Assembly (NCBI GenBank): GCA_025024175.1
Contig: QCXZ01000064.1
Span: 61,525,325-61,589,324 of the forward strand
DNA from: Rhyzopertha dominica
Taxonomy: Eukaryota > Arthropoda > Insecta > Coleoptera > Bostrichidae
DNA: 64,000 nt
Reading direction: 5' to 3'
Below the pieces are notes generated by a model that searched no databases, was not told the DNA's origin, and saw nothing but the letters and a program-made list of their open reading frames with translations. Below, piece by piece: positions 1 to 11,699 of this stretch (position 1 is its first letter; every line of letters begins with the position of its first letter). The position numbers were made by a program, and so were the translations under genes.

Positions 1-1357
1 ATCGCGGTGTGCAATCGTCCTCTGCCCTGTTTCTTCACAGGTTAAAATTTTCTTTTAATCCGGAGGGTCATAAACGTAGTTTCTACCTGTATATTTTTTT
101 GGAAATAAAAAGAAATCGGAACTATTCTACTCCTACTATAAACAGTATTGAAAGCATATGTGTTTACTTATATTTTAAAGTTTTACAGCATATAAGCGTA
201 CCAAGTGCAATATTTTTACTTATTCAGTCATACCTACATATATGCTTATATTTAGCTACTTATTAAGAGGCGTTTGTGACAAATACATTTCGTAGAGCAA
301 CTGGTCAAACAGATTATTGCATATTTAAATCAATTATCATTCTGATATGAATGAGGAAGTGTTTGAAAATTGGTTCAAAAACATTTTATTGCCCAAATTA
401 CCACCAAACAGCGTCATAGTAATGGACAACGCTAATTACCATTCGGAGCAACTGTATAAAATTCCAAATACAACTAATAAGGCAACCATTCAAGAGTTTT
501 TAGGAAAAGAAGATTTATATTTCGAAGAGGACTACACCAAAAAAACAATTGTTAGAAGTGCTTGGCACAAAAAAATTTTCGTAAAATTTAAAATTGACAT
601 TCTCGCTTCTGAATGTGGACACACCATTCTACGATTACCCCCATATTATTGCATTTTCAACCCCATTGAAATGATATGGGGGCAGTTGAAACAAAGAATT
701 CGACGAGGGAACACCGGTGGAAAATTTAGCAATGAAATGCTGCTGAAAATTAGACACGAAGCTGAAATAACAAGTGTCGACGCATGGAAAAATTCAGTGC
801 GGCATGTATTGGACATTGAAAATCGGTACAGAGCGAATCATGTACAAGAATTAATAATAGAAGTTAATCGTGATTTTAGCAGTGAAAGTGATAGTGAGTA
901 ATTTTTTTTAGTTTGTGTCTCTTGTAATGTGCTTATTAACAAGCTGTTATGAACATAATCGATACCGTGTATAAATTTTATTGTGCACAATTGTAATATT
1001 TTTCTAACAAATGTAAATAATTTTCTACTTAATAATTTGTATGTTTTTATATTAAATTTGTATAAATTCGTTATGACATACAAAGGCTCGGAAAATTTAA
1101 ACCCAACAAAGTATCACGTAAAAATAGATCGCGGGTCGCGCCAGTTATAGCATCAGGCCTGCATTAAGTAAAATTTGTTACAAAAGCTTTTATTGATTGC
1201 TAAAAACAAATTTCAAAAATTTATAGTGAAAAAGTTAAAATTTTAGCCAACAAGGAACTTTGAGGCGTGCCACTAATCCAAATAGTTTAGGACGGCCGAC
1301 CATCAAGTTGTAAAACCCTCTGCATAAGTCAGTCTCATAGATCGTTGCTTGATACTT
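1..1357 (+). mobile_element. Sailor-like (DD82E-type) Tc1/mariner element, copy C1
   Basis: The left end lies outside the window. The right end is the element terminus CTTTA at about 1355-1359, the same end found at 25776, 35828 and 58165 in other copies. Bases 10-335 are a family-specific block that recurs at 17519-17860 and, inverted, at 59290-59600. Bases 347-901 encode the C-terminal catalytic half of the transposase. Bases 1084-1357 are the 3' end, including the block with GGACGGCCGACCATCAAG. The part that should carry the N-terminal DNA-binding domain and the first catalytic Asp is missing, so this is a deletion derivative that could only move in trans. The family name rests on the long Asp-Glu spacing and is an inference. 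Confidence 0.75.
347..901 (+). pseudogene. Sailor-like transposase, C-terminal DDE fragment
   Basis: This open frame of 184 residues covers only the second half of an IS630/Tc1/mariner-superfamily transposase. It shows the block VIVMDNANYHS with Asp27, then LPPYYCIFNPIEMIWGQLK with Glu108. Eighty residues separate the two acids, far more than in Tc1 (34) and close to the 82 described for the Sailor family. The first catalytic Asp and the helix-turn-helix are absent, so the product would be inactive alone. The C-terminus is acidic (SSESDSE). Related fragments lie at 27274-27925 (-), 35106-35297 (+) and 58686-59245 (-). The frame is free of stops, so this copy is fairly young. The listed start is simply the first Met and lies inside the original domain. 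Confidence 0.8.
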
Positions 1358-1399
1358 TATATACCTAATATTTTATTATAAAAAGTTCATAGATGTGAC

Positions 1400-2010
1400 T
1401 CTACAAAGAAAATCGTCGAGGGAAAGGAACCTATAGTGCTCGAAAAGGTTGCAGGTTTTTGCCCAGTGCACATAAAGTGACAAAGTTAAGAGTCCAAGGA
1501 GTTAAATTCTGGAATTCAGAAAGCCCGTTCAGCAGGCAATGATGGTCCAGCTGCTCGACCTTCTTCACGTTGTATCTGAAGCTTCGGTTCTCTGTTCGGC
1601 TGCCTACCTGGCTGACACCGTCCCTTCTTAATAGCACACCGCGGTAAACCTAAGCAGGTGATTAACAGATGTCTAAAAATAATGCATTTAACGGCCCCGG
1701 CCGGCAGGAGCCCTCCGCTCCCCATTGGCCGGCCATCGGTGACTCCTCCCAGCCGCTTCCACCGCTGATGGTGAAGGGCCATCGCAACACCATGTGTGGC
1801 ATATGAGTTTGCCATGGAGGAAGTTATGAAAAACGTGCGCACGGAGCGGCGGAGGATTTTATTAATAAAACGGCGAAATGGTCCGGACGTGTTGCGCAGT
1901 TTTTTGCAGCTGACTCGATGAACTGCAGGTTGTTGGAGGCGATGTGTGCTGAAGGGGATGTGGAAAAATAAGGGAACACGATGGGAATGCAAAGTGACGC
2001 AAGGAACACT
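1400..2010. other. GC-richer non-repeat island
   Basis: This is a TE-free block of higher GC than its surroundings, with no recognisable protein. Open frames occur on the minus strand (the longest at 1516-1992), but they contain no known motif and run through low-complexity basic and proline-rich sequence. I read it as candidate conserved non-coding DNA; a lost exon is an alternative. Confidence 0.3.
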
Positions 2011-3120
2011 GTTCTAGTAGCTAATTCTGCTCAAATTATTGTAAATGCGCAGGAAAGGGATTAAGGGATGCTTCTATAATAAACCTGGATGAGATGAAGC
2101 CGTTGTTTTGTGTAGGTATATGAATTTATAAATAAACCATATCCTGGAACTTGTGAATAGAAAGATTCGTTGTAGAAAAGACATTAGTATCCATATCCCA
2201 TATTTTCAAGCAATGTAGCTAAAGATGTTTTTTCAATATATTTAAAAACACATCCGTAATCTTCTTTTGGAAATTGCCCATCCGTAAACCAATCTAGCAG
2301 TTCCTCACGATTGCTCGAACTTGTCGAAAAATGTTTTTAATTTCTGCATATAGCCCCATAAAACACAACCATTATGCGTTAACTAATTTTCTCTGTTATT
2401 AGAAGTAGAAACCTTCCTAATAAGTGTTAAGTTTGATAAGTTAATTTTCTTGATGGAACGAGGATCATCTGCAACTACTGCATTATATACGAATTGCAGC
2501 TACTGCAATTTACCTTTGAAGAAAGTGGTTTAAAAGTATAAGCGCATTACTACAGAAAATAAAGAAGAATTGTTTTGACTATTGGATCTTGTTGCTTTCT
2601 AGTAAACGCCAGCTAATTATTTATAGATATTAAGAAGTCGGAGTCAAGTGATACAGATGATAATTGTACCTACTTTAAACCCTGATAGTGAGTTTAGAAA
2701 TCAAGATTGTGCGGATTTGCAACAAGTGTAACCCACAGATACTATTTTCTGTGTCATTCAAAAATTCTTTGTGTATACCACCAGAAACACATCTTCAGGT
2801 ATTTTCACAAAGAAAGGTTTAGTGTCAAGTAGTAACCGTTGTTGCAATAGTTATTTAATAAGAAAAGCATTTGTTTCAATGATGAACTTTTCCAGCAATT
2901 GTAGCTACACTTCAATATCAGATTTAACAAAGATGATGAATATACTGACGCAGATCACTTGCTACATCATAAAGTTGACAATATGTCGTTATCTAAAAAC
3001 GAACTCGTAGCATTTACTGGTATGAGGTGGCAAAAATATTAATAAGTATGCGATATCGTGCAAAAGTATTTTGACCTTCTCATGATTTTTCGCTTATTAT
3101 TGGCTTTTTATTAATAAATA
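2011..3120. other. AT-rich sequence, nothing recognised
   Basis: No coding, RNA or repeat feature could be supported here. Short open frames such as 2771-3010 show no family motif. Confidence 0.4.
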
Positions 3121-3122
3121 TA

Positions 3123-4752
3123 CAGGGTCGCTACAAAGTATGGAACCAAGCCTATGGGTAATTAAAATGCATTTTCCGGAATCTTTCAACCCCCTGTCAG
3201 CTCTCGTTTTCGAGATATGGGCCCAACTTGTATTTTTTTAAATGAGAAGGGGATCAAAAGGCACATCACTGAAAAGGATATTTCTTCCTGATTTCAAAAA
3301 TGTATCACAGTTGTACAATTTATTGCTTCTGAGTTGACAGAAGTGTGATAACAACCTTAGGTCTTGCAAACAACTACAGATTAAAAAATTCGTTATCGCT
3401 AAGTAAAAACAAGAACTCCAGGGGTCTCCATTTTCCTCGTGACTGGTGATAATTTTCATTCACTTTGTTATTTGCAATCGCAATGCCTCAGTTAACTGAA
3501 CATGATCGCATCGAAATTTTGATGATGATTGGTTATGGAGATAGAAGGCGAAGTTATTCGGAAGTAGTTGCACTCTACAATGCACAATTCATGAACTTCT
3601 TGAACTAACTGCCAGATCGACAGTTATTAAAACATTGCAACGTTTTGACGAAACCGGCGGTGTTAAAAATCGTCAAGAACCAGGACGTCCAAAGGTTGCT
3701 ACGAGTGGGGAAAGTAGCTTGAATGTCCTTTTAGATGTGCAAGAGAATCCCATACAGCAGTGTACTCTCACTCACCATATTAGCAGAAGATCTGTTCAGG
3801 AAATTTTGAAAAGAGAAAAGTTTCATCCATACAAAATTCACTTATTACAAGAATTGAGCGAAGATGATTTCTATCGTAGGATGAAATAGAAACATTTGAA
3901 ATTGGATTATGTTTTCTAAGGAAGCGACTCTTTGCCTTTTACCAGAACTTATTCGCCTGTTCTCTAATCGTGAAAATGCTGCGTGCCCTCTGAACAGATA
4001 TGGTTTCAGCAAGATAGTGGTGCACCGCCCCATTTTGCAGTCAATGTTCCTGGATATTTGAATGCGATATTTCCAGACAGATGGATTGATAGGCGCGGAG
4101 CGATGAATGCCTTGCACGTTACCCTGATCTGACGCCGCTTGATTTGTTCCTGTAGGGGTATCTGAAAAATCAGGGCAGAAATTCAGAACTTACCTCCAAA
4201 TATGCTACAAAGGACATTAGAAAACTTTTACTCGGGGCTGCATTACTGCCAGGAAGTGAATGAGGAACATTTTATAATGTAAATCTGAAAAATACTGCGT
4301 TTTCACGGAATCATGTTTTTCTTTTTTACTTTTTGGATACCCCATTCGCAATAAATTGATCAAACTAGACAAAAATTATCACCAGTGAAGGAAAAATGGT
4401 AATACCTGGCTTTTTTGTCCATTTTTGCGATAACGAGGATTGTTTTCATTATTTTCGTTCTTTGTCAGGGTTAATTATTGTATTTACACTTTTCTCAACT
4501 CAGAAGCAATAACTAGGGCGATACACTTTTAAAATCAGGAAAAAATATCCTTTTCAGTGATGTACGTTTGACCCGCCTTCCCATTGAAAAAATGCAACTT
4601 GCGCCTATATCTCGGAAACGAGACCTGACACGGGGTTGAAAATATTCCAGAGAATGCATTTTAATTACCCATAGCCCCATGCACAATTTCAGAAAAATCG
4701 GTCGAACAGAACCTGAAATATCTTGCTGGTCTCATAGTTTGTAGCGACCCTC
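3123..4752 (+). mobile_element. rosa-like DD41D mariner element, copy R1, both ends present
   Basis: The element is flanked by TA on both sides (3121-3122 and 4753-4754). It begins CAGGGTCGCTACAAAGTATG and ends with the imperfect inverse GTAGCGACCCTC. The inverted repeats are long: about 230 bases after the left tip match, inverted, about 4490-4752, including the TCGTTTTCGAGATAT region and the TTGCTTCTGAGTTGA region. The transposase between them is decayed. Copies of the same family are R2 (56693-57995) and R3 (44225-44717). Confidence 0.85.
3483..4282 (+). pseudogene. DD41D (rosa-like) transposase, decayed
   Basis: The start MPQLTEHDRIEILMMIGYG is readable at 3483. It is followed by GDRRRSYSEVVALYNA, a paired helix-turn-helix-type N-terminus. 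A frameshift near 3590 moves the frame to 3635-3889, with SRRSVQEILKREKFHPYKI (second DNA-binding helix). The region holding the first catalytic Asp is deleted near 3910. The C-terminal part is readable only in pieces (FQQDSGAPPHFAVNVPGYLN, then PDLTPLDLFL), with further indels and stops. The normal family ending is blurred to EEHFIM before a stop at 4280. Compare R2, where the same regions are better preserved. Inactive. Confidence 0.8.
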
Positions 4753-4754
4753 TA

Positions 4755-5200
4755 TAAGTTTATTGTTTTTTTTTTCAGTTACTTCTATATTCTTCCTTAC
4801 TTATGGGAATATTATGTGGTTATGGTACATGGATTTCAGGTTTTATTTAAATACCTACAGGTTGGTTACTATAGATACCAGAACGATTGGTGGCGGAGTT
4901 AATTAATAATTCAACTTGAGGACGGTGATGAAACAGACACTTTTCTAAGTGACTAAAATCTAATTTAAAAAAATGTAAAAATAATGCTTTTTAAAAAATA
5001 ACTAGTATTATTTGAAAAAAAATATTTTTTAAGTACAGTAAGCAGCTTTCAATCGACACTTGACTTTTAGGAGGGTACAGAAGATCAGTACGGCCACCAT
5101 TTATGAAATAAGACAACCAACACTGAAAATATTGGCTTCGGTGCTGGGGTATATTCTAACCCAACAAACAAAATGATTTTATGATTTCCAAATAGTAAGG
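4755..5200. other. AT-rich sequence, nothing recognised
   Basis: No supported gene or repeat. It separates R1 from the motif-dense stretch that follows. Confidence 0.4.
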
Positions 5201-6380
5201 CATATTTGCTTTATTGTTGTTTTATTATTGTTCCTCGACGTCTATTTTGTTTTATAAGGTATTCCCCTATGAGTATTCAGCTTCAGTACACTAAATTGTT
5301 ATACAGTTTAGTGTTAGGAACGTTTTCACAGCAAAATTATAAAACAGTGTTAAGCACCGTTTTATACTCATTGTATAAACATTTACACAACTTTTTATAG
5401 AACATTTTCCCAGTGGGGACAAGTTATTTTATAAAGGGTTTAAATATTAACACTGAATCGTCATCTTGTGAACACCTATAAAACTATTAATTAATATTAA
5501 GCTTTGATTTGACACATGTAAAAAGACAATTTGTTATATAGCAATTTATTCTGTGATAATCGCGTTTTATAAAGAGGAAGCCATATTTTTATCATGATTA
5601 TAAGCACATATATGGCCGCCAATGCGTATAGCCCACTAAAAATTATTTTTTTACAGAAAAGTAATGTCCAAAAGTTATGTTTCTAACAAATATGATTATA
5701 AAATGTGGTTTATAATCAGTGCATATAGTTTTAAGATGTCACATGATTAAAAACATTTTTTGTATTTTGTAAATATCTCTTAAATTGATGAAATAATTAT
5801 TATTTTTGAAGCGCTTAAAAATTTTGTACACATATATGCATATGTTTCACAGAAAATTTTGGTTGGTAGTAGTTTCTTGTGACTACAATTCAATACTACG
5901 CATATTTTATGTCATCTGGTACGGTATATATTTCGGTCTGAGGACATGTTTTATTTTGCAGAAGAGGAATATGGGTAGCAACTTTACCCAATCGTTAAGA
6001 AATAAATCATTCTCCGCCAAATCACTTGAAACACCGAAAGATTCCTTTGAAGATGCTGAATGCAACAGAACTGTCTCAAAATAGATAATACCGTAACATA
6101 AAACTGTTTTACAATGAATTGCTATAACACCGTTTTGTAACTGATTTATAGTCATGTTTATACCACATCAGTAAGTATCTACAAAACTGTTCAATAACAC
6201 CTACTAAAACCATTATAGAATACTGAATAAAACTAAAATGTTTTACAAAGATGCGCCTTTTTGCATCTTTAAGCGTTCTATAGGTGTTGTGACAATGTTT
6301 ACAAGAGTGCCACTGTTTTATAAAAATTATTTTATAAACGTTTGTCTGACAATTATAGAGATGTAAGTTGCTAGTTGGGA
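5200..6380. repeat. AT-rich stretch dense in ACnGTTTTATA-type motifs, candidate non-autonomous element
   Basis: Short related motifs in both orientations recur through this stretch: TATAAAACAGTG, CACCGTTTTATA, CCTATAAAAC, CGCGTTTTATAAAG, CATAAAACTG, ACACCGTTTTGT, TTCTATAGGTGTTGTGAC and CACTGTTTTATA. They are concentrated near 5270-5420 and 6090-6345. Such clustered bidirectional repeats are typical of subterminal transposase-binding sites in non-autonomous DNA transposons. Candidate ends CAGTGG near 5411 and CCACTG near 6312 exist, but I could not match a target duplication. No convincing protein is encoded. Confidence 0.4.
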
Positions 6381-6579
6381 ATACTTATACCGCCAGACCC
6401 TTTGAAATCAAAATCGAGACAAGACCTGATCTAGACCGTGCTTTTTAATTTAGCAATGGAAAAAATTATTAGAGAACGCCTTTAAGTTTAGGATCTGCTC
6501 ATAAGCGACTTATGCACTTATTTCAAACACAAGCAAAAAAGATCGCCGTGCATGGTTTTATTTTTAACAGGAAATTTTA

Positions 6580-7320
6580 AAGTTTGTTCCACGACCTAGA
6601 GCCTTTCGTTCCCAGCGTTTGACCACTCGCTGCAATAGACCCACAGCGCGATTAATTGCGGTCAAAGAATGCCCTAAGAATAAGAGTCCCCGTCCAGAAA
6701 AGCGCCTGCCCTTTTTTCGATACAGTATTAATGCGGTCCGGAGAAAATGCGATTATAATTATCGGTTGTGCGCTGACGTGACCTGCTCGTTACTGTTCGA
6801 AAACTATTTTGTAACAAGCAATTTACAGGCGTCCGCATATTTAGGCGCCTTAAGCACGTCCCTGTCCCAAGGAAATGCGACCGACTCACGCACAATTTGC
6901 ATTTGGAATAATATGCAGGAATCTTAATCGTATGCAGTGTTTCCTTATCACAAGCTCAAACCTCTTTAGCTATTTATTCAGCTGTTCTGATTAAAAAATT
7001 CATTACACGCTTAGTCAACGTTGAAATGGGACGGTATTAACGCTGTCTTTCGTATGCCACTCATATATGCAATTATTTGCCATAACAGACTGGCGGGACG
7101 TGTAATTTGCCACGTTGTGACGAGCTGCTATAAAGTATTTTGCAGTACTTAGCCAGTGAAGACTATGCATACAACAGGATGAGGTGTTTGTTGATTACAG
7201 CTTTGCAACATGCATAATAAGATATGAGTATTACACGGTTTTTCCTTCTTCTTATGCTTGTGCTCTAGGAGGGGAATGGAATCATTTAACCAACGCAAAG
7301 CCACGAGATCACGCGTGCCC
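6580..7320. other. GC-richer non-repeat island with homeodomain- and POU-like motifs
   Basis: This is a TE-free block with GCGATTAATTGCGG (a homeodomain-type core) near 6650, TATAATTATCGG near 6752 and an octamer-like ATTTGCAT near 6895. An open frame at 6619-6927 has no recognisable domain. I read the block as candidate regulatory DNA; this is inference from base composition and motif density only. Confidence 0.3.
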
Positions 7321-7329
7321 TCTGTTATA

Positions 7330-8190
7330 GAATACTATATCTTTTTTTTGCAGAAAATCACCAAGCTTTTAAGGACTGGATCGATCAGTTTCGAATAATG
7401 GAACTTCCTAGAACAATCTAGAAAAATCACTTAGGATAAATTGATTATCAAAATTATATTTTCAATACATTTTTTAGTTTCTAATCCTTAGAAAAAATTA
7501 TATTTTTATATCATTTTCGGTTTCCAAATAGAACTTTTGTAGAACACTTTTGAAAAATTACCAGCAAGGTACTTTCGGTCGAGCTTTGGGTCCACAAAGT
7601 TAAAGAGGGGTAATTCTATGTTTTCAAACTAAAAGTTTTCAAATCAAGTTATTGGTAATATAGAGATCAGCTGTTGAAATTCTACGAGATGACATCAAAA
7701 GAAAATAAAACTCAAGTACCTTGTATGGTACCATTGGTACTCGTGAGGAACTATACAGTCCTTAATAACTGGAATTTTCTTTTTTTTTGGGAGAATTTAA
7801 TTTTTCCAGGAAAAACTTTTGTACAGATTAACTCAAAAAGACAACTTTTCTTTAAAGTACAAATCTTTATGCCAATCGCTAGGACTGTTCTTGAGATAGC
7901 AAAGCACATATTTCTATACAAGAATAATTGCTCGTTTATAAGATATAATCATAGCCTTTTTATCAATGTTACGGGTACAGAACACAGAACACCCAAGTTC
8001 AATCGACAGAATAACCCTTGATAAAGTGTTGTTTAAGATGGCGTTGATGGTAGTCGATTTTACACGAATAAAAATTCATAACTCAGGTAGTAAAATTCAC
8101 ACTTTTTTTGCTAAAAATAATAAATATATGGCAGCGGGCAAAAAGTATATTATAGAAGAAGGCTTATGTAAAAAAAATAATGCAAACAAT
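7330..8190. other. AT-rich sequence, nothing recognised
   Basis: Open frames at 7674-8021 and 7966-8229 overlap in two frames and show no domain. No repeat could be assigned. Confidence 0.35.
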
Positions 8191-8193
8191 ATA

Positions 8194-9882
8194 CAGGGTG
8201 ATTTATTGAAAACTGCACACCTTAAATAACTTTAAATATAGCAAAAATTTAAAAATTTGCAAAAACAGGTAAACTTTTGTTTGCAGGGGGACAACTTTTG
8301 ATTATTTATTTGTAACTCCAAAAACAGTGTGAACAAAACCATAGAAATTCAAACCTTACAATAGATTCTCAAAATGTACACCACCTCTTTCCATACAATA
8401 ATACAGACGGTTCTCGAACTCCTGCTGCACTTTTCGGAAAGTTTCAGGTGGAATCCTCCTGCACTCGTTAATAATTTTTTCTCGCAGATCGTCCAGGCTA
8501 GTAGGTTGTGTTTTGTAAACCACAGATTTTAAATGACCCCATAGAAAGAAATCTAAAGCAGTCAAATCGGGTGATCGTGGCGGGCATTCAATTGTTCCAC
8601 GCCTACCAATCCAGTGAAGAGNAAANCTATGATTTAACCAATTTCGCACATTAATGGCGTAATGCGGTNGGGCTCCATCATGTTGGTAAAACAATTCGTN
8701 TTCATCCAACATTGGATTTCCTTCAGGGTCANGTTGGTTTTCTAATTGCTCTGTGATTAAAGGATCAATAACGTTATCAAGTAATTCTAAATACATTCCC
8801 CCATTTAGCGTCCCATCAATGAAAATTGGACCTACAATTGCGTTGCCAAGTATTCCAGCCCAGACGTTCAGCTTCTGAGGAACTTGTGTATGACCTTCTC
8901 GAAAAGTACCTGACGTTATGTTTATTTACAGAGCCGTTCAAAAAAAATTGTCATAATTTCGCAAAATTGCAGTCTTCTATCGAAGTCATCTTCGCCGAGC
9001 TAGTTGGATCCATTGCAAAATGACCAAGTACTTCAAGTTGGGCCATTTCATCAACGACTCTATTCTCTGCCCTTTTTTTGTTTACTACAGATCCAGTGTC
9101 TTGAAATTTCTGCACGAGATCGAGAATGTATCTAGCGTCAACATTTTTATCGGGGTGCCGTTCATTAAACACCCTTGCTGACGCACGGGCACAGCTATGC
9201 TCAGCACCGTAAATAAAAATTATTTCTACCTTTTCGGCAGTTGAATAAACCATTATCACTTGGACTCTCACTTTAAAATTTCACGCGATTTATAAAAAGG
9301 AATGTGAACAAAAAGATGGTCGTGCCAAAGAAGTAGCCAAAAAGTTGAAACAAAAAATTGTAAACACAAAGTAGATAATTATTTAACCAATTCAGTATAA
9401 ACTGTCGAGTTGCAATATCAAGTAATGTCGAAAGAAAATTTTAAGTATTTTTGGCATTTTGCTTAGGTGTAACAATTATTTTTTAACAAGTTTTTTTAGA
9501 CTTAAGTAAGAACAATTTTTATTGTAACTGCAGGACAATAAATTTTGTTAAAAAAAAGTCCAAAATATTCCATTTTATAAGCCACTTACTACAATGCACT
9601 TTTTGACCCACTACCCCGTCAATGGGTAAAAAATAGTAAAACTAATTACATGGCAAGACTCCTTGTGTAATAAGCTTTTAAATGATGTATCGTAAGATGG
9701 GTAGTTTCATTTAAAATTTTTGAAGGGGTATCTACCCCGCTAAGAGGGTAAGCGCTATCCATTAAAAACTTATCTCAAAAGTTGTCCCCCTGCAAACAAA
9801 AGTTTACCTGTTTCTGCGAAATTTAAAATTTTTCCTCTATTTAAAGTTATTTAAGGTGTGAAGTTTTCAAAAAATCACCTGG
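8194..9882 (-). mobile_element. DD41D mariner-type element, copy D1, both ends present
   Basis: TA flanks both ends (8192-8193 and 9883-9884). The left end reads CAGGGTGATTTATTGAAAAC. The right end is its inverse, with GTTATTTAAGGTGTGAAG and TTTCAAAAAATCACC, so inverted similarity extends about 100 bases inward. The transposase lies on the minus strand at 8356-9253. Five undetermined bases (N) fall within 8620-8735, which suggests mixed or low-quality reads over a repeated sequence. Confidence 0.85.
8356..9253 (-). pseudogene. DD41D transposase, internally deleted
   Basis: The N-terminus MVYSTAEKVEIIFIYGAEH, followed by ARASARVFNERHPDKN, is a helix-turn-helix of the type found in this insect transposase group. 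A deletion after about 8950 removes the second DNA-binding part and the first catalytic Asp. The frame resumes at NGSVNKHNVRYF, then VWAGILGNAIVGPIFIDG. The second and third acids are present in YQHDGA and RSPDLTALDFFLWG, with 41 residues between them. It ends GGVHFENLL with the stop at 8356. With Asp1 deleted and frameshifts present it cannot be active. The start was chosen at the Met before VYSTAEK because it matches the usual compact N-terminus; an upstream Met at 9271 is possible. Confidence 0.8.
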
Positions 9883-9884
9883 TA

Positions 9885-10640
9885 TATGCACCCACTCGAG
9901 AAAAGTGACGGAGCGAAGCGGAGTCACTACGGAAGCCGCAGACTTCCCGTCTATTGTCTTGTTTTTAAAATATATACAAAATTTTTGATTATAAATGTCG
10001 CCCCACATAATATTTAAGCATTATTTTCAACAAACAGATTATGAGCTTGGTACTCTTACTTTACAGATGTATTTTTGGACAGCAATTGATTTGATATAAT
10101 ATATTTCGAATTTCGAGAATACAATTCACGATACCACATTACGCCCATTCGTTTTATCATTTTAAGTGATTCTGGTGGGCACCGCAGTTGCTCTTGCTAC
10201 CTCTCCAATATAGTGGATCACTTCAATTACATTGGCGCATTAAACGCTCTTTTTTTTCAAAGGAATACTAGTATTGTGACTATTGTGAGTCCTCCAGAGT
10301 GCCCCTTCGGATTTTAGAGTTCCCACCCACATTTGGAGGTCTGGCGACGCCACTGACTGAAACTGAAAATTGCTTTGATCTTTTGTTTTAGCCCAAGTAT
10401 AGCACATTTTATAAATGGGCGGCTTAATTGTAAACTTACAACCAGTGAATGACAAAATATCAAAAACAGGAGATTTTGAGAAATATAATATCCTCAGTAA
10501 TAAACCCTTGTAATTGTTTAATTAGGAGGAACTAGTGGGACCCAACTCACATAGGACCTTTTCTAGCTAGCAGGTACACATGAGATTAGTAGGGCCCAAC
10601 TCGTACCTTTCCTTCCATACAATCACATGCGATGTGTCAA
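9885..10640. other. Non-repeat sequence, nothing recognised
   Basis: It contains a short hairpin, GTGAC-n13-GTCAC, just outside D1 (9904-9926), and no supported gene. Confidence 0.35.
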
Positions 10641-11070
10641 AATCAAACAAAACGCGTTAACATTTTTCTATTCCGCGAGATAAAAGGGGAGGGGAAGCCG
10701 CCAAAGCATTATAAAATTGTTAAGCCAGCGTCCAACATTTCGCTCGGGGATCTGTTAAGTTCATAATAGGCCCCGGTATCGATGTGCAAAAACTTGATCG
10801 CGCTGTCGGAAAGCTAACAAGCTACTGCAAAAACGCTTAACGATATCCACGTCATACTTGAGATATTAAATAAAAATGTCGAGGTGCGTTTTTGCGCCGC
10901 TCCGTTTTCATTATTCATCAGAATGCGTGGTGAATCGGCTGCGGAGATGTGAAATGTGTTTGTTTTTGACGCAATGTGGATATGAAAGTTTACGCTCTGT
11001 GGTTCCGTGGTATACATTAGAGCGTTTGGCCACTTCTTGCAGCCCAAAATTCATTATAATGCTACTTAAA
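10640..11070. other. GC-richer non-repeat island
   Basis: TE-free block of higher GC with overlapping short open frames on both strands (10814-11047 minus, 10876-11076 plus), which argues for composition rather than coding. Candidate conserved non-coding DNA. Confidence 0.3.
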
Positions 11071-11175
11071 TCTTGACAAGAAAAATGTTATTTAAGCTAT
11101 TAGCTAGAGGTTGCTGTTTTAACAAAAAAGTTTTCTCTATACCTACTTAAAATTTCTAAGAATATAAACTGGTTC

Positions 11176-11694
11176 ATGTTGAAGTAACCAGGTATGCCAT
11201 CTTCAAATTTCTGTATTTTATTCATATTGCCTCTCAAATTATTCAGTTTATATTTCGTATCGGTTTTGGGAATGGGGCATATTTGCGATGTTCGAGGGGG
11301 TAGGTTCTTAAGTGGACGAAAAACAGATGCGCCTCAGTTTCAGTGTGTTCCTTAAACTGTTCAAAGGTTAGTACTGTATCAATTTTTAATTTTTATTGTT
11401 TGTGTTCCTTTTTCAATCACATTATATAATTATATTCAATCAGCGCAGTTGTTAAACTCAAACTGTTCTTTTAATTAATTAGGATAGATGCAGTATTTGG
11501 AGTCAACGGTAACATTGCAAGCTAGGCTGCTGTTGTAGTCTTCTTTTTTTAAACTATTTATGCCATTTTCTTAACTGTGTTCTCGCATTCTTTGACTCGC
11601 TGTATCCACGCAGCAATATTATACGCGATGCTTGAAAGTGTGATGTCAGAGCCTTGATGCATGAACTAATATTTTCTCCCGTGGGCAAACATCT
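11176..11694 (+). repeat. Unclassified dispersed repeat U1, copy 1
   Basis: About 520 bases match 26107-26649 in the same orientation, from GAAGTAACCAGGTATGCC to GGGCAAACATCT, with scattered substitutions and small indels. The two copies diverge abruptly outside these limits. No transposase or reverse transcriptase is seen. It may be part of a LINE, LTR or non-autonomous element. Confidence 0.75.
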
Positions 11695-11699
11695 CCATC

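Noticed and set aside
1516..1992. 158-residue minus-strand open frame
   Set aside because: No domain, overlapping frame at 1824-2009, and low-complexity basic or proline-rich content. It is best explained by the GC-richer composition of the block.
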